From NCBI GenBank assembly GCA_027596075.1, contig JADGJC010000006.1:124001-188000 (forward strand): a stretch of 64,000 nucleotides of DNA, in the 5' to 3' direction. Origin of the DNA: Rhizophlyctis rosea. Lineage: Eukaryota; Chytridiomycota; Chytridiomycetes; Rhizophlyctidales; Rhizophlyctidaceae. Under the pieces are notes generated by a model that ran no database searches, was not told the DNA's origin, and saw nothing but the letters and a program-made list of their open reading frames with translations. This document shows, in pieces, positions 48,721 through 60,700 of this stretch. Within the stretch, counting starts at the first letter, position 1; every line of letters starts with the position of its first letter. Both the position numbers and the translations under genes were made by a program.

Positions 48721-49265
48721 TCTCATAGCGTTGTGAGAAGTTCACGTCGGACCAGAGCATCCAAAGAAGTAAATTATATTTGTATATAGCGGATTGCTCT
48801 CGGCGGACGGTGTCCTATGTAGTATATGTCTGTACCTCAAAATCATATTCAAGTTAGATTTGTTACGAATCTTCCGGGCTCTTGCGCGTTTGTGTCAGCA
48901 GGTTCTGGCATGAAGGGACTTGGATGCAGATGGTGGGCTCGAGAAGCACAAGGCACACGAGTTGACCTCACAGCGCAAGTCCTTCTACCGCATCGCGTGG
49001 ACCGTACCCCGTGGAGCTCATGAGGACCTGCGGCCTGTATTGATGTTGGAGTTGATAGATGGAACAGCATGGAAAGGTGAGGTTATGAAGAAGCACGTAG
49101 CAGGAATGACTTTCTTAGACATTACCGAACCTCACGTAAACCGCATCACGCGAACATTCGCGCATCACATGGAGGAAATTCAAGTACCGGGCAGTGTACA
49201 AATAATCATCATTAAAATATGTGCAAACTATGTGCATTGCTCTATAGTACAACCTCACAACAAAT
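48721..49265. other. Convergent intergenic region
   Basis: This is 545 bp between the small gene and the end of the methionine synthase gene. A + strand frame (48920-49279) is open but reads like non-coding sequence and overlaps the synthase stop. I do not call it. Confidence 0.5.
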
Positions 49266-51907
49266 CTAAGCACTCTTAACCCTCTTAGCCTTGGCGACCT
49301 CGCACATGTTCTTCAACGCCTCCTCCGTCTCTTTCCACCCACGCGTCTTCAACCCACAGTCCGGGTTAACCCACACCAACTCCTTCTTAAGATACTGCAA
49401 CATCTGGTCCAACCGTTCCCTCATCTCGATGGTGCTGGGCACACGGGGAGAGTGAATGTCGTAGAGACCGGGACCGATGGCGTTGGTGTAGCCGTAGGTC
49501 TCGAAAGCGGAAAGGAGCTTGAGGTCAGATTTGGAGTTTTCGATGGTGATGACGTCGGCGTCGAGGGCTTGGATGGTGGGGAAGATGTCGTTGAAGTCGG
49601 AGTAGCACATGTGGGTGTCTGTGATTATGGAGAGCCGGACGGTGAGTTGGAGATTTTTCGCAACGATATCTGAAGAGCAGCAATACTTACGAATTTGGGT
49701 AGAGTCAGCAACACCAGTGGAAGACAACAAGAACGCCTTGGCGGCCCAGTCGAGGTAGGTGGCCCAGTCAGAGTGACGGAGAGGAAGACCCTCACGAATA
49801 GCAGGCTCATCGATCTGGATGACGGGAATACCGGCCTTCTCGAGGTCGATGACTTCTTGACGGATGGCAAGAGCCAATTGGAAGGTGGTGTCCTTGCGGG
49901 GTTGGTCGTCACGCACGAAAGACCATTGCAACATGGTGACAGGACCAGTGAGCATACCCTTCATGGGAAGCTGGGTCTTGGTTTGAGCGTATTCTGTGGT
50001 GCGGTGAAAGGATCATGTTAGGAGTGCGATGGTATGGGATAATGATTTTGCGTGACACGTACGAGACCAGTAGACAGTCATGGGGTTAGGACGCGAGACG
50101 TCACCGTAGATAATTGGAGGCTTGACGCAGCGAGAACCGTATGATTGAACCCAGCCATTTTGGGAGAAGACGTAACCTTGGAGGCACTCGCCGAAGTATT
50201 CAACCATGTCGTTACGCTCGAATTCACCTGTTGATGACGGATACAATTGGTTGAAAACCTTGCCGAAGTCTTCCGTATGTTGATCGCTGACAACTCACCA
50301 TGGACAAGAACATCCAATCCGACCTCCTCCTGGAACTTGATGGCGGCATTAATCTCCTTCTTGATGAAGGCGTCGTATTCCTCGGGAGTGTATTCGGCCT
50401 TCTTGAGCTTTTGACGTGCGACACGGACCTCCTTGGTCTGCGGGAAGGATCCGACGGTGGTGGTGGGGAAGGCGGGGAGGTTGAGCTTGGCTTGTTGGTC
50501 GGCGTAGCGCTTGGGGAAGGGTGACTTGCGGCGGAACATGTCCTCGGTGACAGCAGCAAGGGCTGCCTTGACCTCGGGGTTGTGGATGAGGTTGGAGGTG
50601 CGGCGGGCTTGAATGGATTTGCGGTTGGCAGCGAGGGCATCGGCAACGGAAGCTTCATCGCCACCGGCAGCCTTGGCGGTGACGACGACTTCTTGGAGCT
50701 TCTCTACGGAGAAGGCGAGCCAGTCGCGGATCTCGGCCCTCATCTTGACTTCGGCGGTAAGGCTGTGGGGAGTGTGGAGCAAGCTGCAGGAGGGAGCGAC
50801 AAAGACGCGGTCGCTGCCGAGGACGTCAACGGCGCGGCTGACCTTGGCGATGCCAGCATCGAGGTCCGCTTTCCAGATGTTGCGACCGTTGATGACACCG
50901 ACGGAGAGGGCGAGCTTGGTGTTGCTGACGGCTTGGATGACAATATCCAACTCCTCAGGCGCACGGATGAGGTCGATGTGGAAGGCGGCGATGGGGAGGG
51001 GAGTGATGAAGTCGAGGTTCTCACCAACACGACCGAAGTAGTTGGCGAGAAGGATCTTCAACTCTGGTGTGGAGTTGGTAAGGTATTGGTAGGCCTTGGC
51101 GTAGTGTTGCTTGTAGGTGCCGGGGAGGTCGAAGGACAAGACGGGTTCGTCGAGTTGAACCCACTCGGCACCGGCGGCGGCAAGTTGCTTGAGAAGGGAG
51201 GCGTAGGCAGGGAGGAGCTTGTCGAGAAGGGTGATGGTGTCGAACGCAGCACCCTTAGCAGGCTTGCCGAGGTGGAGGAAACTGATGGGACCAAGGATGA
51301 CGGGCCGGGTCTGGATACCGAGAGCCTTCGCTTCGAGGTATTCGTCTACCGGCTTTGTTGACCGGATGGAGAACTCTTGGTTGGCCTCGAACTTGGGAAC
51401 GATGAAGTGATCTTGACGAGGAATTAGTAAACCAGGTGAAGACTGTGCTCTTTGGCTTGCCATACTTACAGTTGGTGTCGAACCACTTCTTCATCTCCAT
51501 CGCGGGAACGTCAATGCCCTGGTCGGGCTTTTGGAGACCACGGCCCATAGCGAAGTAGGTCTCGAGCGGGAATTGAAGGTGTGCATACCGTTGGGGAATA
51601 ACTCCGAAGAGGAGGAGGTGGTCGAGGACTTGGTCGTAGAAGGAGAAGTCGTTGGAGGGGATGTGGCCTTGTGCGATTCCGGCATCTGCTTGAAGCTTCC
51701 AGTGCTCAGCACGGATGTTCTGGTGAAGAGATTAAGTAGGGGTAGTAAACAAGAATTTGGATACAATCGTCAGTTTTGATAGCTTACCTTTGCGCCAGTG
51801 AGGAGAGCCTTCTCGTTGAGCTTGCCGCTCCAGTAGTTTTCGACGAGCTTCTTGAGCTCACGGTTACCACCGATACGAGGGAAACCAAGGTTGGTTGCTG
51901 TGACCAT
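49266..51907 (-). CDS. MET6: Cobalamin-independent methionine synthase (MetE/Met6)
   Basis: This enzyme transfers a methyl group from 5-methyltetrahydropteroyl-polyglutamate to homocysteine. Six exons (51788-51907, 51470-51719, 50299-51411, 50063-50227, 49691-49993, 49266-49618) give 767 aa, the normal size. The N-terminal half starts [19 protein letters not shown] and includes [18 protein letters not shown]. The catalytic half has [50 protein letters not shown] and [12 protein letters not shown]. Zinc ligands lie in HTHMCYSDF, in the ENSKSD segment, and in [11 protein letters not shown]. All catalytic blocks are intact. Codon use is strongly GC-ending, as for a highly expressed gene, and this creates long open frames on the opposite strand. 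Confidence 0.97.
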
Positions 51908-52881
51908 GGCTGATGATAGTATATGAGTGAGGATAGGGGAAGAGTGAAAGGGTGACAGACCACAAAGGAAAGTCGGGTATGAAAAGATGGGGTTGCGTGA
52001 TTGTAAGGGGTGGAAGTCGTGACGCCCTATATTTATAACATTGCGAATATGCTGACGTCTCAGTGCATGTGCTGGTTGCATCAAGTTACGCGTAAGGGTT
52101 TGGGGAAACATTCCAGTTGATGGCCCATTACTTTTGGGGCCGGCCTTGGGAGCACATAAGTTTGGGGTTTTGGGAAATGCCTAGGGTATGAATGTGACTG
52201 TGCCACCAAGTAGCAAACGCGTCTCAGCTCAAGACCTGCCCAGTGTTGGGGAATCGGAATGCAACCATTGGTCTAGGCAGTGGTCGGATGGCCGGATGTC
52301 GGAACTATCACCATCATACCCGACAATCATGCATAAACCAGGTTGATTGTGAGGTGATGCTTGAGGCGAACGATGAAATGCCAAAGACAGTTCAACCAAC
52401 ATCTGGTTATGCTTGAGGAGCTCGAAGAAGGTATTTGCGACGGCGGCGGCCCATACCATCCGAGATGACTTGAATGTTCATGATGCTGGGCAGCGGAGTG
52501 TCAGTATGGCTTCTCGGGAGTGAAGTGACTGATTTATTCACATCCTCCGGCAAAGATACCACTGGCACTTTGAAAAGGCTTCAGATTGCAAAAAGCCAAC
52601 TCGCGAAAGCGTGACGAAGTCTGTGTGCCTCTCTCCAAGTAGCAGGAGAAGGGGATGCCACCATTACATGAAGAACAAATTCAAAAGATAATGTAAACAA
52701 AGCGGTTCTCCATCCAGCATGATCTCGTAATCAATGGCTTATCCGTAGACTCGATCAGCACAGCTCTCAGACTTCCCCAAGTTACAAAATTAACCTCTTC
52801 ACCCAATCCAACGTCGTGCTGCTCGATATTCGGATCATTGAAACTATACTCTTCATAATTCAAAAAGGAGAACCGTGCAAT
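51908..52881. other. Divergent intergenic region, nothing recognised
   Basis: This is 974 bp between MET6 (-) and the ESCRT-III-like gene (+). It should contain both promoters. Short frames on either strand have no domain. Confidence 0.45.
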
Positions 52882-54228
52882 ATGTCCATCATGCGCGACA
52901 GAAAGTTCACAAGCCCTCCAATGGCCTATCGCGACGCGCGTCTGCGCGAAGCAAGAGTCAATGCTGACCGCTTGCAACGGGAAATGCGTAGGGATCGGCT
53001 GGATTTGGAACGGAAGGAACGACTTTTGGTGAGAATATGTCTTCCAGGTTGCATTGAACGTTTGTATCAATCTATTGTTGATGAACAGCTTTCACAACTC
53101 CGAATGTTTGCCAACAAAGGCGACATCTACAAAGCGAAACTCATTGCGAGACAAATTGCCGATTACCGCACGGCGGCTGACAGGAACTTCACCGGTTCTG
53201 TCATGATTGATACTCGAGCTCAGGTACACTGTGATAATACGTGAACTTGTTGATGCATGTACTCAATCATCATTTCTCTAGCTGATGGTGTCGGACCACA
53301 TTGTTAACCGCGCCGAAGTTGAAGCGATTAAAGGGATCCGTCACGCAAACGTCCGGGAGAATCTACAAACATTCATGGCACGGGAGAAGAAGTATGATGA
53401 GCGACTGGACTTGTATGAGACTATGGAAAGCATAAGTGAGTTCAGGAAGCGAGCGTTCGCCGCCTTTTTCGGGTTCCACCCTAGCCTTCACGTTCATTCA
53501 TTCATTGATCTGCGTGCTTCTTATAGTGAACGAAGGGATGGATGAAGTTTATGAGTGGGCGGACGAGCAAAGAAGACGTCCAACACATTTTGAGCAGGAG
53601 ATGGATTCCATCGTACGGCAAGGACTTGATTCGAAACACAAGCGGGAATACATTGATCGCGATGCGTTGAGTGGAGTGAGTACAACTGTTGTATCAACCT
53701 ATTTTGCAAACCCCTAATACACGTATGGTTCGATAGCTTCGGCGCAAGATTCAGCTCAACATATGCGTATTTGACCCACACCATCCTCCGTCATCCAAAC
53801 AAGTCCACCAATCATCTCCTAGATATCTTCCTTATACGACCCCAACGCTGCCATCAACCAAAGATCTTATCAACGGCTTCGCCGGTGCCACCCTTCCGAT
53901 ACCCACTCTAGACCTTAGCGTTGACATGCTCAAACGACTTCTCACTAAAGACTCCTTTGCTATCAGACAGCTAGGCCTTGGTGAGACCGTAAAGTCAGTT
54001 TACGACGCAGTCCTGGGTGCGGCTAAACCCTTCCAGGTCGGAATGGTTGTGATGAAAAGTTTGGGTCACATGGAAGGCGGTGGCTGTGACCATGCGCATG
54101 AGGGAGGGAGTGGAGAGGTGAAGTTTGTGCCTTTTTCGTTCACCGAGAGCTTGAAGAATTTGGGACTGAGGAGTGGAGATGTCGTCTGGGTGAAGATTGA
54201 GGATGGGTCGTCGGAAGAGGAATCTTAA
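52882..54228 (+). CDS. ESCRT-III (CHMP2/Vps2-like) protein with long C-terminal extension
   Basis: Five exons (52882-53028, 53089-53223, 53282-53435, 53527-53675, 53737-54228) give 358 aa. Residues 1-190 follow the Snf7/CHMP2 pattern. A basic N-terminal helix reads RLQREMRRDRLDLERKERLL, then LRMFANKGDIYKAKLIARQI. Next come TAADRNFTGSVMIDTRAQLM and an acidic NEGMDEVYEWADEQ helix. The first intron (53029-53088) is 60 nt, in frame and stop-free; removing it restores the canonical spacing between the ERKERLL and KGDIYKAK segments. The last 165 residues are not seen in ordinary ESCRT-III proteins: a polar linker, PIPTLDLSVDMLKRLLTKDS, then SLKNLGLRSGDVVWVKIED, which resembles the end of a ubiquitin-like fold. 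ESCRT-III membership is likely but not certain. Confidence 0.7.
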
Positions 54229-54784
54229 TAGTACCGCAGGACCGATCAGGATAGCTAAAATTAGACCGCCTGGGAAGGATTCACGGTGCAGATATATTTA
54301 CAATTAGTTTGTACATACTGCGTTATTGGAACAGGGCATGTATGGAGCTTTTGATATGGGAAAGCACGGAAGTGGGCATGATTGACATGAGAAGCGTATG
54401 GTCATGATGAGCGCATTATGAGATCTATTGTGTCATGAACCCTGAGGTATGACATCACATTGAAGAGAAGACCATCAAATGGTGTGTTCAACTTTTGATG
54501 GCACGAGCAGATGTCGTGACCACATTATTTCTGCCCGAAAGGCTAGGCCTACCTGTAACATCATTTATCAGGCATATCATCATTCCGTCTGGGGCACAGT
54601 GAGCAAGCCCGCCAAGAACAACTTTGTTTACTTTGCATGTCGACCTTTATCTAATTGTTGGCAACTGCAAATCCATGATCTCGCGTCCTTGGCCTCCAAT
54701 CATAAATCAGGATGTTATTTCCCATCGCATTACCACCGGCGGTCCAATCCAGCTGTGACTAATTCTACCTTGCTGGTAGCAAGA
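54229..54784. other. Intergenic region, nothing recognised
   Basis: This is 556 bp upstream of the giant membrane-protein gene. The frame used by its first exon is open back to 54479, so a longer N-terminus is possible, but no better start context was seen. Confidence 0.45.
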
Positions 54785-57700
54785 ATGAGCACATTTCAAA
54801 CTTCCTTCTGTGCGGCCACGAATGGAACTATCTTTGAAATAGTTGTTCCTACATCTTGCTCACTGCGCTTAATCGGAGGAGGCAACGATGTCGGATCTTG
54901 GATGTTGTTTGTTTCACATGTACGCATTACTCGCGTCCCGAGTTCCTCCGATGATGCACTTGGTCGTCCTCATTCATAAATCTTCACTCCTCCTCATAGC
55001 TTGGTTATACCAACGCACATGCTTTACTCGCTCTCTGTGGAATAATAATCGCAACAATATGCCTCGTGCGCACGATATCTCAATACCGCAAGCTTACTGG
55101 GATCTTTGAGGTTGCGTCATTTTCGGAAACACAATGGCTGCATTTGAGTATTCAGCTGTCAACACTGCTGCTATTTATTTGTGAGTTTGAAAGAAACGTG
55201 GAGTGTGGCTTCATGAAGTATCACTGAGACTACTTGTTCAGTTTATCTTGCAGGATTCATACTGCACTTGGTCGCATGGACCCCTAGCTATTACATTCTT
55301 TCTGCAACATGCGAGGTTCTGTTGTACACAGTGCAGATCCTTTTGCTCGTCACCACAACAAGGTTTGGAATGGTCAATCTATATCCGTTCAGCAATGCTG
55401 AGGCAGCTCTAATACTCTATGGCAGATCCTGGCTACAACATATCAAATACCAATGCTTATCTCTTGCATTCATTGCGGTGGTCTTGAGCTTGGTTCCCTC
55501 TGCCGTATATTTGGTGGTTTTCAGTATCCAATCGCATTCAATCTCCGACACGCCATCATCCACGCCAACTTTGGGAAGTGCAGTGAGGGGCCTGTATATA
55601 GTGTTGCAAGCAATACGATTGATGTTGAGCATAATTTCAGTCATGGAAGCAATCCACGGCGTGCTTCGTGGCCGCACAGAAGTTGCATCTGGAGACAGAA
55701 AGGTACGGACAGCATGCACTTCTAACGCATCGTGTATGACTGATAGCGTCTGGACAGATACACTATGCAAGCACCTGCTTGGGGATTACCAACCTCGTTG
55801 TTAGCATCATCATGATTCTCTTCACCCTCGATATCTTTTGTCCAGTATCTTCCAACAGAATATGGCTCTCCTTTTTGGGTTGGAACTACCTGATTGCCTT
55901 GGGCATTTTGGTATTATATTGCGCCTCGATGGCGCACTCAGCGGAGGACTTCAACTTGCATGTGAACATCGTGAGTTATGATTGACACCATCTCCCATTT
56001 TGGCCAATTCATATATTAAACACGGACCATCAAGGAAAGAGATGTCGCTTCACCGTTCGAAGCTGCACACCAAACTTTGGCAATAGATCCCTCCAAACGC
56101 GCTTCAACATTCCTACATATCACAGCAGTTATATTCGCCTGCATCATTACCTGCCTTCTTGCCCTTGATATTGAAGTTATTCGCGATCGACGGCGAGGGG
56201 TGCCGACAGCAATCCTATCCATATTTTCAATTGTTGTATTCCTTCAGCTGTCATTCCGTGTCTTTGGGTCACAAAGACATATGTCAAGACTTATCATTCG
56301 GGTTTCGCAAGCAATCGCAATAGTTGTGGCATGCATCATCCCTTTCATTGTGGTCCCAGATTTGAATACGTTTTTGGTTTACGGACTGTGGCCGCTCGGT
56401 GTATTCATTTTTATCATCACGGCGGGCACGCGAAGGCCGGACATAACTATGGGAGTATCAAGGACATTGCGGAACGACTCAAGGCGACAAATTCATATCG
56501 ATCCGCCTGCTGAGCGAGCAGAGAGGACTTATCGACGGATCAACCCTCATGTACGATTCAGGCTTAGAGGTCCAGCGATTCGAAATCGACTTCCAATGGA
56601 GAGACTTTCAATGGCCAAAACCGGTGCTGAACGGATGCAACGGGCCACACGAACATTCTGCTGCATCTTGATAGCGGTCGGCATTCTGATATCGGTCTAT
56701 CACGGCATATATCTGTCTCTCTCAATTGCCGCATGTCTTTTGGCATTTTCGTGCTTACTCTACTCACATGGAAGTGATGGAGATGGGTGGATGAAGCACT
56801 TGCTCAAACAGCTGGGATTTGCGGTTCTATATCTGATGCTTCTCGTTGCATTCGTTGCGATCTCCATCATCCTCCCAGCGTTTGTGTTGAGGCACGCAAC
56901 TGATAATCGCTTGCTATCTGTCAGCAATGGAGTGATATGGAACGGAAGAGAGATCAGCAGTGATGGGCTTGCACTGGGCCTCGCCAATGCCATACAATAT
57001 GGAGCAGAGGGAATCTATGTTGAAGGCACTGTAAGTTTGGAAACAGTTTCAACCATGATTTCGCACTAAAGAATATGATAGACATATAATGATACTGGCT
57101 GGAGTTCCTTACCGGACACCATAACGGATCAGTGGGGAGATTTGGGGTTGCTTTTGATTGATGTGGATGGGGATATCAGCTCCGTAACATCCATTGAGAA
57201 AGTAAGATGCGGATGGTGTTACCACAACGAACGCCGCGCTGAACTTAATCTTTCATAGGCTGCATGTCCAAGCACCTCCTGGCCACTTACGGTATTTGGG
57301 AGCAGTAATGTGGACACAGTGTATACTATTCGCAATGGCGGCACGCCCTCATCACTTATAGCTCGAAGTTATTCACGTGGGCCATTTGCCATTGAGGACA
57401 TATCAGTAGATCCACTTGTTGTTGCCGGAATTAGTATAATTCCCATTGAGACCACCTTCTTCGACCCATTTACAACTTTTGCGGCACACCGACGAGGTCA
57501 AACTGTACTGGCAGATTTTAGTGGGCGTGGGGAGCGGGAGAGCACGTTTCGGTTTGCGAAGCAAATTGGGGTGGACTTAGTACTGGTCGATGATGTCGCA
57601 GCTGCTGTCCAAGTGTATGGCGTATTCGATAGAACAACGTCCGGCACCCCGGTTGCAACAATCCCAGAAACATCACCACCAATTGTCAGTGAGCCGACTT

Positions 57701-60700
57701 CCGCACAAGGAGCTTCCATCAAGACGCGATGGATTATTGCCGTTATCACCACACCGATAGTGATTGGTGTTCTGCTGGTGATGGTGGCGATTGTGAAAGT
57801 AGTTTCTCGCACTCGGCGCCCTGAAGCATCTCAGAGTGTGGAAGATCGGCGGCGAGCGTGGATTGATCAACACACGGGAGAGGAAGGGTCGAGTGATGAT
57901 ACTTTAGTGGAGAGTGCGGGTTATCACATTTGGGGTCCGGATGTTCGTACTGGTGCCATACTCTGTTCGGAAGCTATCAGTGCGGGTGGATGGGTGATCT
58001 TCGCCATAGGCGGGGCGCAGCTTATTGATTCTTGGCAGCTTCCCTATGTTCCAGCACTCCTGTATCTCCTCGCGGCGGCAGGTCCCGTTTCAGTCAGCCT
58101 TACATGCCTCGGATTGTTTCGAACCGGTACTTTCATTGCCACAATTCAGGGAATACTCCTTGTGGTCACGACAATGTGCGCTGGTCATGCGATGGAAGCC
58201 CTGGCAGATGTCGATTTCACAGGTGCCAGCCTGATGTTGACTGGGGCGTGCGTCTTCGCTGGTGGAAAATTCACTAGTCTTTTTGTTGCTGCAAACCGGT
58301 TTTCACACTCAATTTGGGAAGAAGAGATTATCGTGGTCGGTTTATGCCTCTTGGGGACGGCTGGATGGATCGTACTTGTCAGTGGTATGGGCAGATATAC
58401 CATCGAGTTCGGTGCAAACGATTTCGGACCCGGTCTATACGGAGCGGCGATTAGTGGTCCATGTGGAACATTCCTTTTAATCTTGATGACTTACTTCAAT
58501 GACGAGGTTTGGAGTGGGATTGCATCGAGTCTAGCGTTGCTGGTTATTTTCTTTGCGGGAGGTGCTATGGGCAAGTTGATCTGGGTTGTAGATATTTGTC
58601 GCACGGGTAGCACGGCTTGTGGGTATCAAAACTACCTAATGCTTATTGGCTGTGCCCTGTTATGGGTATCTTTGGGATTAGCACTCATTGTTAGAGGTAG
58701 ACAGTTTGAAAGCGAGGAATCAATAGCATTGAGGAAGGAGCTGAGAGGACAAGCAATCAGCGCATGGTTATCAGGAGGAGCGGGGGAGCGCGGAACGCCG
58801 GGCCGCAACATGCCATTGGGAGCAATGGCAGTTTCATTTCCCCGAACACCACAGTTACCACATATCTTCATCGCCGTTAGTCAATCGGAGACAGTGTGGA
58901 AAGCATGGCGAGTCCTGTGCGGAATCAGCATTGTGATGTGGATGGTCTTCATGGGCGGATTTGGGGCAGTGGATGGGAGCTGGCTGACTAACGATATCAT
59001 CGTAGCCGGAATTGTGGTTGCGGTTACGGGTCCCATAGCTTTGGCATCACTTACCCTGACCATCTCAAAAGACTCTCGCCGACTTGCCATATTTGCGCAG
59101 CTGGTGAGCATTTTGACAATGATGTCACTCGGTCGCATCGTAAATGGAAGCATCCACATCAGCGTGAAGGGGGAGGAGGACGCCAATCGGGGAGCTATCG
59201 CCTGCATCATCAGCGGCGGATTTCTGTTCGGTTTGGGATTGCTGGTGCTTTGGGGAATGGCGTTACACAAGTTGCTGCTGCCGACAGTGAGCATCGGATT
59301 GGAAAGCAGGCTACGGCGGGATATATCACTAGCCATTGGGTTCTTCGCTGCGGCTGGCTGCGGGGTTTATATCGCGGGAATAGGGACATGGCAGCAACAA
59401 CTAGCTCCGTCTATGAAACATCAAGGCGGGTTGATTCTTGGTGCTGTACTGAGCGCCTCGGCTCTTGCGGCGTATTGTTGTTGTCATCGATGGATGTGCA
59501 GTGTGAACGAGAATCAGGCGGTGGAGAACAATGCGGAGGAGCAGATATCCACAGCGGGACCCATTCCTATAGCACTCACGCTGGCAGCGTACAGTCAAGT
59601 TGGCGACGCCATTTATGCCGCGGCAAAAGGCATAGCACTATGTCAGACTTCAGGTGGTGTTAGTGATGATTTGACCGGCCCAGTATCGGTTTTGGTGGGA
59701 GGAGCAGTCGTAATCCTGTCCGCATTTGCATGGCAGGTGTATTTCTTGATGAAAGCGGAGTCATGGGAGCCGGTAGAGGAACTCCGAGGGTCTCACTGGG
59801 ATATAAGGGATCGGATGGGACAAGCAAGGCTGCCAGCGCCGGAAGCGGAAGGGGACATTGGCACGCTGCTGAACGTACATACATTACTCCTCTCTTGGCC
59901 GACCCTACAGTTCAGTATCAAAATCAGTATCATCTCCCAACTGACAGCATACGCGATCTTCGTTACCGCGTTCAGCAAAATCAGGCGCGATCCATCCGGT
60001 AACCCACTAAACTCTGATTATAGTGGTTACATCCTTTTCGGCGTTTTTGGCATAACAACACCGCTACTCACAATGCTATGGATCTGTCGAGGGAGCAACC
60101 GTATCCTAGCCACCGCAGCACTATCATGCATCATATCCATGAGCGCATCCGGATACGTCTTCTTCAGTGCATCACAAGCCATAGCATCTCCATGGAAAGG
60201 AATGGTGGCGGGAGCAGTGTGGCATGCACTCGCGAGCAGCATCATGTTTTCATTACTTCAAGCTCCACGCAAATTAAGTGCCCTGATGTACCATCAAACA
60301 TACGCTAGCTGCATCCAAATCTTTGCTGGCATTGCATGGCTGCTCTTCGTCGTCGGTGCGGGAGTACTCATCCAAGATCGGACACTGCAGAATCTGACGG
60401 AAGCAGCAACCGGCCCTGAGATCTTGTTGATTGTTTTCCCAATCGTGCACATCGGATTGTACATCACGGACCGACACCAGGATAACCTCTACCTCCGGAT
60501 GGGAACGTACATTTTCTTATCGTTCGCTATTTGGTCTGCGGGCGCAGTTTTCTGGAACGCATGTTTGGAGTTGTCCGGTGGTACTGCTAGTATGTCAGCC
60601 AGCATTGCGGAAGCGATCGGGAGCTTGATGTACATCATTTTCCAAATGGGGGCGATTTTGCATCGGCAGTACGCATATGAGGAGGTGTTTCTTTCGGATG

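Noticed and set aside
48920..49279. A 119-codon + strand frame between the small gene and MET6
   Set aside because: Non-coding-like composition, overlap with the MET6 stop, and no recognisable motif.
50582..51361. A 259-codon + strand frame opposite methionine synthase
   Set aside because: It is antisense to the conserved third exon of MET6; acidic Gly/Val/Glu composition mirrors GC-ending codons.
54479..54784. Extension of the giant protein upstream of 54785
   Set aside because: The frame is open but the text is not protein-like and the next in-frame ATG lies at the extreme upstream end; 54785 is the closest plausible start.
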